DNA from: Levilactobacillus mulengensis
GTDB lineage: Bacteria > Bacillota > Bacilli > Lactobacillales > Lactobacillaceae
Length of the DNA: 64,000 nt
Assembly: GCF_003946045.1 (NCBI RefSeq)
Contig: NZ_RHNW01000003.1
Span: 124,001 to 188,000 of the forward strand
Direction of reading: 5' to 3'
In this document: piece by piece, positions 7,404-15,183 of the stretch
How the letters are laid out: each line of letters opens with the position of its first letter
Position numbering within the stretch: the stretch's first letter is position 1
Position numbers and translations under genes: made by a program
Notes under the pieces: generated by a model
The model's database searches: none
What the model was told of the DNA's origin: nothing
What the model saw: the letters and a program-made list of their open reading frames with translations, nothing else

Positions 7404-8504
7404 TTAATTAATGATTAATTTGGTGCTCTCTCCAGCAAAGTAGGGTTCCGTGATTGTGAGGGCTTTGGCATCGAGGTCGAGCTTGGCGGTCAAACCGTAG
7501 GGAAGAGCGGTCCGCGGGTAGGCGTGGCCGAAGTTGATATTGGTCATAACGGGGACGTCGAGGTCCTGGGTCACCGTTAGCAGAGCCTGACAGTAGTCGC
7601 CATAGTAGACCTCATCTTGTGGTTTACCCGTGATGATGGCCTTCACGTTGCCTAGAATGCCAGCCTGTTTTAAGTTTTGGAGCATGGTTTGGTAGGCCGC
7701 CGGTGTCGGCTTTTCCTCACTAGTTTCGAGGAAGAGAATCTTATCGCGCCAGTCGGCGGGACTGGGGATGAGACCGTATTTTCTAGCGATGACGGGCTCC
7801 TCCGGGTAACGAGTGTCGGTCAATAGGCTGTTCAAGCTATCGAGACAGCCGCCCAGGAGTCGACCGGTGACGCTACCATGGCCCCGCAACACCTGATAGC
7901 CCCGGGTCTCGGAGTGACTGACCCGTGGGGTGTCCAGGGCCGCTGCTGAAAAGTCGGTCCGTTCTTCGTACCAAATGGGACTGCTGGTGATTGGCGTCGT
8001 GGCGGTATTTTCTAAGTAATGGGTCAGCGTGCGTTTAGTATACGGCAATAGGTCTGTGTCGAACTCGGCCAAATCGTTGAGCACGTTGGGCCCGTAGTAG
8101 GTGGTGAGGCCCAGGTGATACAGCATCAGGTGGTCCACGGTCGTGTCGGAAAAGCCGGTAAATAGCTTGGGATGGGTCTTAACGGTGGTCACAAATTCGG
8201 GGTCATCCAGGAGATAGGGGGCCAGACGAAAGGTGTCAATGCCACCGATGGCGCAGAAGATGCCGGTAATCGTGTCGTCGGTGAAAGCTGTTTTGAGGTC
8301 AGCAGCGCGCGCTTCGGGATGGGCGTCGAGGTAGTCGAGTCCCTTCAAGGCGTTGGACATGGTAACGGGAACTAGGCCAAGTTCGCGGAGGCGTTGTTGG
8401 CCGCGGTGATATTCGTGAGCGGCAAAGGCCTCGCCCATGACGCCGCTGGATAGGCTGACGAGCGCGACCTGGTCGCCGATATGTAAACGTGGTGGTTTGA
8501 TCAT
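7404..8504 (-). CDS. S66 family peptidase (LD-carboxypeptidase/MccF-like)
   Basis: A 366-residue cytosolic serine peptidase of family S66, which contains LD-carboxypeptidases that trim murein tetrapeptides and MccF enzymes that inactivate microcin C-type compounds. The N-terminal part has the family pattern GDQVALVSLSSG. The nucleophile elbow region reads FTGFSDTT (Ser near residue 120), and the C-terminal part contains GKPQDEVYYGDY and the His region FGHAYPRTALPYG. The ATG at 8504 has GGGAGG upstream; the longer frame from 8519 would begin inside the ribosome site. It is a single gene with a terminator immediately downstream. The 3' end of the same type of gene occurs as a relic at 3600-3646. 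The choice between murein recycling and immunity is open. Confidence 0.85.
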   Translation of the reverse strand: MIKPPRLHIGDQVALVSLSSGVMGEAFAAHEYHRGQQRLRELGLVPVTMSNALKGLDYLDAHPEARAADLKTAFTDDTITGIFCAIGGIDTFRLAPYLLDDPEFVTTVKTHPKLFTGFSDTTVDHLMLYHLGLTTYYGPNVLNDLAEFDTDLLPYTKRTLTHYLENTATTPITSSPIWYEERTDFSAAALDTPRVSHSETRGYQVLRGHGSVTGRLLGGCLDSLNSLLTDTRYPEEPVIARKYGLIPSPADWRDKILFLETSEEKPTPAAYQTMLQNLKQAGILGNVKAIITGKPQDEVYYGDYCQALLTVTQDLDVPVMTNINFGHAYPRTALPYGLTAKLDLDAKALTITEPYFAGESTKLIIN

Positions 8505-8650
8505 TGAAATCCCTCCCAAAATTAAATTAATCTCATTTTACGCTTTTGATGATGGATTGGGGAATTAATTCCATGGTTACTAAAAGGTGCCTACTCCCCA
8601 AAAGGTCACTTAGGCGCTATAATGAATAAAACTATTGAGGAGGTCATCAC

Positions 8651-9022
8651 GTGAAGAAGTCGTATAACAATGGAGTCGAGGCAACGCTGGGCATTATTAG
8701 TGGGAAATGGAAGCCACAGCTACTGTGCCATCTGGGCAATCGGCCCCAAAGAACGTGTGACCTCCGCCGCGAGTTGCCAGCCATTTCGCAAAAGGTGCTG
8801 ACGCAACAACTGCGGGAGCTCGAACAAGACGGCATCATCGTCCGCCACATTTCTGGGGAACGGGCACCGTTTAAAGTGACCTACGCGTTGACCGACCTGG
8901 GGCGTTCTCTGGGACAGATTCTGGTCCAGATGTCCGTGTGGGGCGAACGCCGGGCCAGTGAAGTGCCCGACATGGAAATCGCCAACGACCACGGGGGCTT
9001 CAGTCATATTTTAGAAAATTAA
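8651..9022 (+). CDS. HxlR family transcriptional regulator
   Basis: A 123-residue winged-helix DNA-binding protein. The HxlR signature spans nearly the whole length: LGIISGKWKPQLLCHL, then LRRELPAISQKVLTQQLRELEQDGII, then YALTDLGRSL. These regulators often respond to electrophiles, aldehydes or quinones and control a neighbouring oxidoreductase, which fits the downstream old yellow enzyme. Translation starts at GTG 8651, with TGAGGAGGT 7 bases upstream. No Cys lies before the helix-turn-helix as in HypR/YodB types, but a Cys is present in LLCHL and another in RTCDL. A terminator and then a second, shorter HxlR-like gene follow. Confidence 0.88.
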   Translation: MKKSYNNGVEATLGIISGKWKPQLLCHLGNRPQRTCDLRRELPAISQKVLTQQLRELEQDGIIVRHISGERAPFKVTYALTDLGRSLGQILVQMSVWGERRASEVPDMEIANDHGGFSHILEN

Positions 9023-9054
9023 GGAGGAGGTACTTTTAAGTGCCTTCTTTTTTT
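9021..9054 (+). terminator. Terminator after the HxlR gene
   Basis: AGGTACTT pairs with AAGTGCCT, followed by TCTTTTTTT. The stem overlaps the stop codon region. Confidence 0.6.
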
Positions 9055-9100
9055 CTACCCGGTAAGCGGTTATGCTGGGTTTCGTTAAGGAGGTGGCGCG

Positions 9101-9409
9101 ATGGCGCAGTCGATTCGCGGGCTACAGACGACCCAAGCGGTGGTCACACAACCCGTGCAGTGGCAAATACTGCTGCTGTTGGCAGCGGGTCCCCAATCCG
9201 TGGGGATGCTCTGGCAACAACTGTGTGGCAAGCAACGGTGGACCTGTTGGGGTGGCTTATGGCGGTTGCAGCGCCGCCAACTCGTGATGTTTCACGTGAA
9301 ACAACGGCGCTGGGCGCTGACGCCAGCCGGCGAGACCCTCCGACCGATTTTAACGGCAATTCAAAAATGTACCGCAACTCAGAAAGGTGGAAAATCAGAT
9401 GACTTATAA
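9101..9409 (+). CDS. Short, divergent HxlR-like winged-helix protein
   Basis: A 102-residue protein that follows the HxlR pattern but is shorter and unusually rich in Trp, Gln and Arg: QPVQWQILLLLAAGPQSVGMLWQQL aligned by eye with the first helix and recognition region, then RRWALTPAGETLRPIL like the HxlR wing and C-terminal helix. AAGGAGGTGG lies 5 bases before the ATG. The stop codon overlaps the start of the next gene by 11 bases, so translation of the old yellow enzyme is probably coupled to it. It may be a degenerate paralogue of the regulator at 8651 or an accessory sensor for the enzyme. Recognition is by pattern only. Confidence 0.65.
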   Translation: MAQSIRGLQTTQAVVTQPVQWQILLLLAAGPQSVGMLWQQLCGKQRWTCWGGLWRLQRRQLVMFHVKQRRWALTPAGETLRPILTAIQKCTATQKGGKSDDL

Positions 9410-10586
9410 TTTTCAACAGGGCTTTAGCTTTAAGAACGGGGTTACGTTAAAGAACCGGGTAATCATGTCCCCAACCACGACCATGTCGAGTTTCTACGAC
9501 GGCCACGTGACCAACGATGAAATCGACTTTTACGGCGCTCGGGCCGGTGGTGTGGGGATGATTATTGGCGAAGTAGCCAACGTGATTGCTGGCGGCAAAG
9601 GCTTTGAAGGTGAACTGTCAATTGCCGATGATACCGACATCGAGGGATTGAGTCGCTTGGCTAACGCCATGAAGCGCAATGGCACCAAGGCCGTCCTACA
9701 GATTTTCCACGCTGGCCGGAAGTCTAACGACAGCATTCTCCGCGGCACCCAACCAGTCAGTGCTAGTGCCGTCAAGGCCGCCTTTCCAGCCGATTCGCAG
9801 ACGCCGCGAGAAATGACGGCGGCGGAAATTGATGAGTTGATCGTTGCTTTTGGCGAAGCCACGCGGCGGGCCATCGCCGCTGGTTTTGACGGGGTCGAAC
9901 TGCACGGGGCCAACACCTACCTGTTGCAACAGTTCTTCTCCCCTAACTCAAATCGTCGGACCGACAAGTGGGGTGGCGACCGCGATGACCGAATGGCCTT
10001 TGCCAAGGCCGTGATTGCCAGTGCCCACGAGGCGATTGACCAGTATGCCGACCGCCCCTTCCTGTTGGGGTACCGAATCTCCCCTGAGGAAATCGAAACG
10101 CCAGGGATTCGTTTAGCTGATAGCTTAGCCTTTCTGGACATGTTGGGTGATTCCGCCGTGGATTACGTGCACATGTCCATGGGTTCGGCGCAACGGACGT
10201 CTTTAAACGACAAGAGTGACCACGAACCCCTGATCAAGAAGTTTGTTGCCCAATTAGCTGGCCGCAAGCCGCTGATTGGTGTCGGTTCCGTGGAAACGCC
10301 AGCTGACGCCGATGCCGTTCTCGCCATGGGGGCTGATTTGGTGGCCATGGGCCGCGAAATGATCCGCGAACCCCAATGGATGGAAAAAGTATTGGACGGG
10401 GATGAAGCCAGCATCCGTTACCAACTCTCACCATCTGAAATGACCGAACTGAAGATTCCGGTGGCCATGCAGTACTACCTGAAGGGCGCCTTCTACTCCG
10501 TGATGCATTTCACCACGGATCCCGCCGTTGCGGCCGATTACCAAAACGAAGCGGCGCCAATGGAAGGCTTTGAAAAGAAGATGTAG
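9399..10586 (+). CDS. NADH:flavin oxidoreductase, old yellow enzyme family
   Basis: A 395-residue FMN-dependent ene-reductase-type enzyme with a TIM barrel. The N-terminus has LKNRVIMSPTTTMSS, the usual FMN-contacting segment. VLQIFHAGR, FDGVELHGANTYLLQQFFSPNSNRRTDKWGG and the C-terminal GADLVAMGREMIREP are the standard substrate-, FMN- and phosphate-binding motifs. The family reduces activated double bonds or quinones using NAD(P)H. The ATG at 9399 is preceded by AGAAAGGTGG at 8 bases; a GTG at 9387 lies within that ribosome site. The two upstream HxlR-like genes suggest electrophile-responsive control. The gene ends at a family C element that supplies a terminator. Confidence 0.9.
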   Translation: MTYNFQQGFSFKNGVTLKNRVIMSPTTTMSSFYDGHVTNDEIDFYGARAGGVGMIIGEVANVIAGGKGFEGELSIADDTDIEGLSRLANAMKRNGTKAVLQIFHAGRKSNDSILRGTQPVSASAVKAAFPADSQTPREMTAAEIDELIVAFGEATRRAIAAGFDGVELHGANTYLLQQFFSPNSNRRTDKWGGDRDDRMAFAKAVIASAHEAIDQYADRPFLLGYRISPEEIETPGIRLADSLAFLDMLGDSAVDYVHMSMGSAQRTSLNDKSDHEPLIKKFVAQLAGRKPLIGVGSVETPADADAVLAMGADLVAMGREMIREPQWMEKVLDGDEASIRYQLSPSEMTELKIPVAMQYYLKGAFYSVMHFTTDPAVAADYQNEAAPMEGFEKKM

Positions 10587-10640
10587 TCGCACCAATTATT
10601 AATTTCGCGAATAGAAAATACTTGTTTTCGCAAGCAAAAA

Positions 10641-10812
10641 CGAGTCTGGGACAAACCCAAGACTCGTTTTTGTGTCCCCATTTATATGGTCAAAACGTGC
10701 GACAAAAGGCACCCGGTTCCGCTTAAAACTGCTAACCAAACAATCCAAGACCAGGATTATTCGGTTAGCAGCCTTAATGCTCGCCGGCTAAACGCCCTTT
10801 GTCCCACTCTCG
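10641..10812. repeat. Family C intergenic repeat, copy C1
   Basis: The left end is a terminator hairpin, CGAGTCT / AGACTCG plus a T tract (10641-10671). The body includes a long stem GCTAACC (10731-10737) / GGTTAGC (10763-10769) enclosing CAATCC / GGATTA. The outer ends pair as TGGGACA / TGTCCCA. From about 10680 onward it is nearly identical to copy C2 at 40749-40919. It lies between convergent genes and probably ends transcription from both sides. Confidence 0.85.
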
Positions 10813-10817
10813 TCATT

Positions 10818-11510
10818 TTAGTTTGTGACGCGGACCTGGCCCGACCCGCTGGTGATGGTCAGGGGATGTTGGCCCGCTTGGGTGTAGTGGTGACTGTTGT
10901 GGGCGACCTTTTTGCCATTCAGGTGGAATTGACCGGTCTTGAAGGCGACTTGGAGGCCGTCACTGGACAGCTGGTTGAGGGTCGTACTGCCGTTATCCTT
11001 GACCAGAGTGCCACCGGTCGTAACGATTAGACGGTGGGCGAGGGTCGTGCCATTGTGATGGTGGATCTTGAGGTGCTGGGTGGTCAGACCGTTTAACTTG
11101 AGCGTGCCATTGAACTGATTGATCGTTAAATTCCGCAATGCGTGGGGATCAGTTAGCGTAAGTGTTAAGACGGGTGTGTGGCCAATTTCAAAAGGGTGGC
11201 TGGACAAGTTAGACTCTTTAACGTCTAGACGATTGTTAGTCGTTGAGATGACGTACTGGTTGGTGGCGACGTTATTGAGGGTCAGCCGATTCTGTTGTCC
11301 GGGTTTAATAATTAGCTTGGCGGTCCGGAGCTTGAGCGTCAGGTTCTGGGGGACCGTGTCTAGGTCAACGGATTTAGTCGTGAGCGGTGTGGTGGTCAAT
11401 GAGTTGACGGTGAAACGGCGGTTAGTACTGGTGGTCCAGAAGACTAAACCGCCTAGGACTAGGGCAAGGACAACGATGATGAGCAGTAGACTAAGTAGAA
11501 TTTTTTTCAT
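10818..11510 (-). CDS. Membrane-anchored beta-helical protein (DUF4097-like adhesin fold)
   Basis: A 230-residue protein with an N-terminal uncleaved membrane segment (residues about 4-26, MKKILLSLLLIIVVLALVLGG when read in parts) and an external domain of short repeating beta strands rich in Thr, Asn, Leu and His (TLTLTDPHALRNL, LKLNGLTTQHLKI). It ends in TSGSGQVRVTN. This resembles the right-handed beta-helix DUF4097 group sometimes called putative adhesins and often found beside envelope-stress regulators. The gene lies downstream of a TetR gene on the same strand and has its own copy of that regulator's likely operator at 11525-11551. A role in cell-envelope response is inferred. Confidence 0.75.
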   Translation of the reverse strand: MKKILLSLLLIIVVLALVLGGLVFWTTSTNRRFTVNSLTTTPLTTKSVDLDTVPQNLTLKLRTAKLIIKPGQQNRLTLNNVATNQYVISTTNNRLDVKESNLSSHPFEIGHTPVLTLTLTDPHALRNLTINQFNGTLKLNGLTTQHLKIHHHNGTTLAHRLIVTTGGTLVKDNGSTTLNQLSSDGLQVAFKTGQFHLNGKKVAHNSHHYTQAGQHPLTITSGSGQVRVTN

Positions 11511-11524
11511 GAGAGGCTCCTTTT

Positions 11525-11551
11525 TGAATGAATATAATTTTTATTCATTCA
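11525..11551. promoter_or_regulatory. Likely TetR operator before the adhesin-like gene
   Basis: A 27-bp inverted repeat, TGAATGAAT-N9-ATTCATTCA, lies immediately upstream of the minus-strand gene starting at 11510. The same arms with the same spacing occur at 12172-12198 before the TetR gene itself. Confidence 0.75.
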
Positions 11552-11579
11552 TTCTGATTTAAAAAAATAACCGGGACGG

Positions 11580-12146
11580 CTATTTTAAGATGACGCGGAG
11601 AATACCGGTGATCAGGTCGCTGACCAGCTGGAAATAGTCGGCCGTTTGGACCTCACTCTGGTGAAAATCGACCACGGTGAGGGCGTTGAACAGGCTGAGA
11701 ATGCGTTCCTGAGTCATACCGGGCGCGAGCAATTTTCGCTGTTGCCAATCGGTGATCAGCACCATGAGGGTCGCGTAGACCACGCTATCGGCGACAATGT
11801 CCTGGTTGGTCTTAGCGATAATCGCGTTGAGCTTGGGATTACTAAACCACTCCTGGAGAATCCGATTGTTAGTGGATTGGGTGAAAATTTGTTGGAGAAC
11901 GGTTTGAACGACCGTTACGGGAGCCCCCGTCAGGTCAATTTGGTTAATGATAGCTAGCTTGACCCGCTCATTTTCTTCGTTGTAGACGGCGATAAAGATG
12001 GCCGTCTTAGATTGATAGAAATTGTAAAAGGTCCCGACCGCGACATCCGCTTTGGCCGCGATATCCGCGATACTAGTGGCTTTGAAGCCCTGTGCTAGGA
12101 ACAAGTCCCGAGCGGCAGTGAATAGACGTTGCTGTTTGTCGTTCAT
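11580..12146 (-). CDS. TetR family transcriptional regulator
   Basis: A 188-residue repressor with the TetR N-terminal helix-turn-helix: RLFTAARDLFLAQGFKATSIADIAAKADVAVGTFYNFYQSK read across residues 6-46. The remaining two thirds are a divergent helical ligand-binding domain. The palindrome TGAATGAAT-N9-ATTCATTCA is found before both this gene and the adhesin-like gene, so self-repression and control of that gene are likely. The inducing ligand is unknown. The start codon has AAGGAGGT upstream on the minus strand. Confidence 0.9.
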   Translation of the reverse strand: MNDKQQRLFTAARDLFLAQGFKATSIADIAAKADVAVGTFYNFYQSKTAIFIAVYNEENERVKLAIINQIDLTGAPVTVVQTVLQQIFTQSTNNRILQEWFSNPKLNAIIAKTNQDIVADSVVYATLMVLITDWQQRKLLAPGMTQERILSLFNALTVVDFHQSEVQTADYFQLVSDLITGILRVILK

Positions 12147-12171
12147 AATTTAAGCGACCTCCTTACCTTAC

Positions 12172-12198
12172 TGAATGAATATTAATTTAATTCATTCA
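12172..12198. promoter_or_regulatory. Likely TetR operator before the tetR gene
   Basis: Its arms are identical to those of the site at 11525-11551 (TGAATGAAT-N9-ATTCATTCA). It sits about 26 bases upstream of the TetR start codon, overlapping the expected promoter. Confidence 0.75.
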
Positions 12199-12209
12199 TT
12201 TTGTCAAGT

Positions 12210-12238
12210 AAAAAAGGACCTGTCCGGAAACAGGCCCT
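12210..12238 (-). terminator. Terminator of the MFS transporter gene
   Basis: On the minus strand GGGCCTGT pairs with ACAGGTCC and is followed by six T residues, directly after the stop at 12244. Confidence 0.8.
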
Positions 12239-12243
12239 TAGGA

Positions 12244-13521
12244 TTAATCATCTAAATTGGGTTGGGCTAACGTCTCAGTTGCTAGGCGTTCCTGTAACTG
12301 TTGGTCGTAAGCGCGGGCGCTTGGCAACAGCCACATGGCAAGACCGCAGATCAGGGAGCCGAGGCCGCCGATGATGAACAGCTTTTCGACGCCAATGCTA
12401 TCGGCTAGCGGACCCGCAAATATCAAACCAACCGGCCCAGCAACACTGGTCAGTGAGTTGAGCACGCCCAGTACGCGGCCGAGTTGGTCGGCGGGGAAAC
12501 TCTGTTGAATCATCGCCATCAACAGGGTGCTGTAGAACGGCGTCATGGTACCGGCTAAGGCATTTAGCACCACAAACCAGACGAAGCCGGTTTGATTTCC
12601 CGGCAGGAAGCCGCTGCCGCCAAAGGTCACGCCCATGGCGACAGTCGCCCAGAAGATGGGTTTCATCCGGTCACGCCAGTTACCAAAGAGACCAATGATG
12701 GCGCCACCGGCAAGCATGCCGACGGAGTAAATGACTTCGATCAGGCCAGCCTGCCCCACGGTGCCGTGGAAGTAGCCCATGGTCATCAGGGGGTAGAGGC
12801 TGGCGGCGGGCATGAACATCAACGTGAAGGTTGCACCAATCATGGTGATGGCCCAGAGACCCCGCGTGTTGCGGAGCTTCATCAACCCAAATTTGGCATC
12901 GGCCAGGACGTGGACCTTCTCATCAATCACGGGATGCTCTGGGATCTGGACGAACGTCAACAGGCTGATGCCAATGATGGCGCCCAGCACGTCGATCAGA
13001 ATTAAAAAATTCATGGGCACGATGGCAAAGAGAAACGCGCCCAATGCCGGGGAAATAATCATGTTGGCCGATTGGACCATTCCCAGTTGTCCGTTGATGC
13101 GCGTGAGCTCGTCGGTCGGCACCATGGTGGGCAGAATCGACTGAATCGTTGGCATCTGGAAGGTCTGGGCAATCGACCGAACCAGCAGGGAAATGAAAAT
13201 CAGCCACAGCGGGAAGGTCGATTGGAGCGTTCCGGCAATGGACAGAATGATGGCGAAGACGGCGGCCACGATGTCCGGGACAATCAGTAGGGCCTTTTTG
13301 TTCAGTCGGTCAACGAATGGCCCCACGAAGGGACTGAGGAGCACCATCGGGAGCATTCCCAACAGCGTCGCCAGGCTGAGAACCGTTGCCGAGCCCGTTT
13401 GCTTGGTCAAATACCAGATGATGGCGTACTGGACCACCATACTGGTGATTCCCGACAGGAACTGACTGGTTAAGAAGAGATAGATGTTGCGCCGCCAGTG
13501 CGGCAAGTGTGTGGTTTCCAA
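12244..13521 (-). CDS. MFS family efflux transporter
   Basis: About 425 residues with about 12 membrane segments. The pattern is that of Bacillus/lactococcal-type drug efflux MFS proteins: FLTSQFLSG in segment 1, then LSPFVGPFVDRLNKK as the loop 2-3 motif, and a second half opening with GLWAITMIGATFTLMF. I chose TTG at 13521 because AAGGGGG lies 8 bases upstream. Longer in-frame extensions have no ribosome site and would run through the terminator of the upstream regulator. A MerR-type gene lies upstream on the same strand and may control it. The substrate is unknown. Confidence 0.82.
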   Translation of the reverse strand: METTHLPHWRRNIYLFLTSQFLSGITSMVVQYAIIWYLTKQTGSATVLSLATLLGMLPMVLLSPFVGPFVDRLNKKALLIVPDIVAAVFAIILSIAGTLQSTFPLWLIFISLLVRSIAQTFQMPTIQSILPTMVPTDELTRINGQLGMVQSANMIISPALGAFLFAIVPMNFLILIDVLGAIIGISLLTFVQIPEHPVIDEKVHVLADAKFGLMKLRNTRGLWAITMIGATFTLMFMPAASLYPLMTMGYFHGTVGQAGLIEVIYSVGMLAGGAIIGLFGNWRDRMKPIFWATVAMGVTFGGSGFLPGNQTGFVWFVVLNALAGTMTPFYSTLLMAMIQQSFPADQLGRVLGVLNSLTSVAGPVGLIFAGPLADSIGVEKLFIIGGLGSLICGLAMWLLPSARAYDQQLQERLATETLAQPNLDD

Positions 13522-13613
13522 GGAGCGGACCCCCTTCATAAAATAAGTTATAAATGCTTCACAGGTGGTTAAGCGTAGCATATTGGTTAAGGGGGTGCAA
13601 GAAAGTTGACTCA

Positions 13614-13650
13614 ACAAAAAACCACCTCGCACACAACGGTGAGAGATGGC
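13614..13650 (-). terminator. Terminator after the MerR gene
   Basis: On the minus strand CCATCTC pairs with GAGGTGG and is followed by TTTTTTG. It separates the MerR gene from the MFS gene. Confidence 0.6.
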
Positions 13651-13699
13651 TGATTTGGTTGCTGAAACTGTGGTTAATGCTAGTGGGAGCCGGTCAAGT

Positions 13700-14122
13700 T
13701 TAAGCCGTTTGGTTGGTGGCCGTGCCGCGCATACTTGCGGGCACAAAACTATCGGGCTGGTGAGTCTTTATAATTTCTGCGTAATGATCAACCTTGAAGT
13801 TGATGGTCGACAGATGGTTCTTAAGGCCAGCGATTTCGTGGAGCGTCCGTTCCTGTTGCGCTTGCATCATTTCGTAGCGTTCAGGCACGGTGCTTTCCCC
13901 TTGTTGGACGAGATCGAGGTAGTGCTGAATCCGTTCGACGGGCATCCCCGTCCCCCGTAGGCACAGGATGATATGTAACCCTTCCAAGTCGACGTCGTTA
14001 AACACGCGGTTGTTGTTAGCGTCCCGTTTGACGTTGGGCAACATGCCGTGATCGTGGTAATAGCGAATGCTATAGGTTGAAATGCCCAGCTTCTGAGCAA
14101 CTTCGTGGATGGTATAAGACAT
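13700..14122 (-). CDS. MerR family transcriptional regulator
   Basis: A 140-residue protein opening with the MerR DNA-binding region MSYTIHEVAQKLGISTYSIR, then YYHDHGMLP and a winged helix. A coiled-coil dimer helix follows (about residues 75-115, EMMQAQQERTLHEIAGLKNHL). There is no Cys cluster for metal binding in the C-terminal part, so it belongs with the stress or small-molecule MerR types common next to lactobacillar reductases and transporters. AGGAGG lies 9 bases before the ATG. The neighbouring downstream MFS gene is the likely partner. Confidence 0.88.
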   Translation of the reverse strand: MSYTIHEVAQKLGISTYSIRYYHDHGMLPNVKRDANNNRVFNDVDLEGLHIILCLRGTGMPVERIQHYLDLVQQGESTVPERYEMMQAQQERTLHEIAGLKNHLSTINFKVDHYAEIIKTHQPDSFVPASMRGTATNQTA

Positions 14123-14298
14123 CTGGGTCCCTCCTCAAAAGGTTCGCGTTCGACTAACTCTAAGCAATGTGGTTAATCATACACGTTTACTTGCATTTGC
14201 GCAAGCGTTTGCCCTTTTTTTAAAATTGAGGCACAAATGGGTTGCCTTCAAGTGGGTCGAAGGGGGTACACTGCGGATAGGTGAAGAGGGGTGAGGGT

Positions 14299-14979
14299 GT
14301 GAGACAATTTAATGTGCAAGCCGCGGGTGAAGACTTTGTGCCACGCCTGCCGTGGTCGACCGACCCCAGCGCTAGCGTGGCTGCTTTATTGGGCCCGGAG
14401 CCGCGCGACCTGTTACTTCAGGATACGGCGACCGACGAGCTCACCATTGTTCCGCAGGTGGCGTTGGAAGAGTTGATTGAACAACTGGGGCACTCCGTCT
14501 ACGGCCGCCTCGGCGATCAACTGGTCGCGGCACTACCAGGTTCAACGCCAACGTGGCAACCGACCGTCGCCAACTATCTATTGCTGGACCTGGCGCAGGT
14601 GAGTCATGCTACGGTGTTGGCGACGATGGGGGCATTGGTCGGGCTGGTCGTGGTCCAACAGGCAGGGGTTCCGGCAACGGCAGCCAGGTTGGCGGGAATC
14701 GCCGGTCAGGCGCAGTGCTGGCTGCAAGAGATTGGCGTGACGGCGCACCAACTACTTCTACCGGCGGGGGTCACGATTTTACGAAAACTGTTGACCCAAC
14801 TGCGCACACAGAACCGCCAGTACGATGCCTACGCGCCGGTTGGTTGTGACACGCATGCGGGGCAACTCGTTCAGGAGGCAGTGGCATTGGCTCATGGCCA
14901 GCTGGAGACGTTGCAGTTACCGGATTCATGGCGGCTGTTACGAGTCGCGGTGGAGGAACGACAATTGAAAAATTCTTAA
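14299..14979 (+). CDS. Conserved-looking protein of unknown function
   Basis: A 226-residue Ala/Leu/Gln-rich protein that I do not recognise. It is mostly helical by composition, with no signal peptide and no clear membrane segment. A hydrophobic stretch LATMGALVGLVVVQQAG near the middle is the only candidate. GTG at 14299 (VRQFNVQAAG) was preferred because GAAGAGGGGTGAGGG precedes it; an earlier in-frame GTG at 14281 lies inside that purine run. It stands alone between a MerR gene on the other strand and its own terminator. Confidence 0.65.
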   Translation: MRQFNVQAAGEDFVPRLPWSTDPSASVAALLGPEPRDLLLQDTATDELTIVPQVALEELIEQLGHSVYGRLGDQLVAALPGSTPTWQPTVANYLLLDLAQVSHATVLATMGALVGLVVVQQAGVPATAARLAGIAGQAQCWLQEIGVTAHQLLLPAGVTILRKLLTQLRTQNRQYDAYAPVGCDTHAGQLVQEAVALAHGQLETLQLPDSWRLLRVAVEERQLKNS

Positions 14980-14993
14980 CGCGATAATGGTTG

Positions 14994-15026
14994 TGCGACT
15001 CAACGAATAGTGGGTCGCATTTTTTT
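14994..15026 (+). terminator. Terminator after the unknown gene at 14299
   Basis: TGCGACTCA pairs with TGGGTCGCA and is followed by seven T residues. Confidence 0.85.
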
Positions 15027-15183
15027 ATGGCCTGAAACATATCCGAAAATAATAACACTATTTATATCAAATGTTCGTATAACCAGAAAAATCAATGGAC
15101 AATTTCAGCTGATTAACGTATTCTGTAGAAAGAAAACGAATGATGGAGAACGAATAAATGAAACTGTGAAGGGTGGACAACTG

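Noticed and set aside
15027-15183. Possible purine riboswitch before the permease gene
   Set aside because: TCGTATAACC resembles the first part of the aptamer, but the conserved TTTCTACC and CCGTAAA segments are absent.
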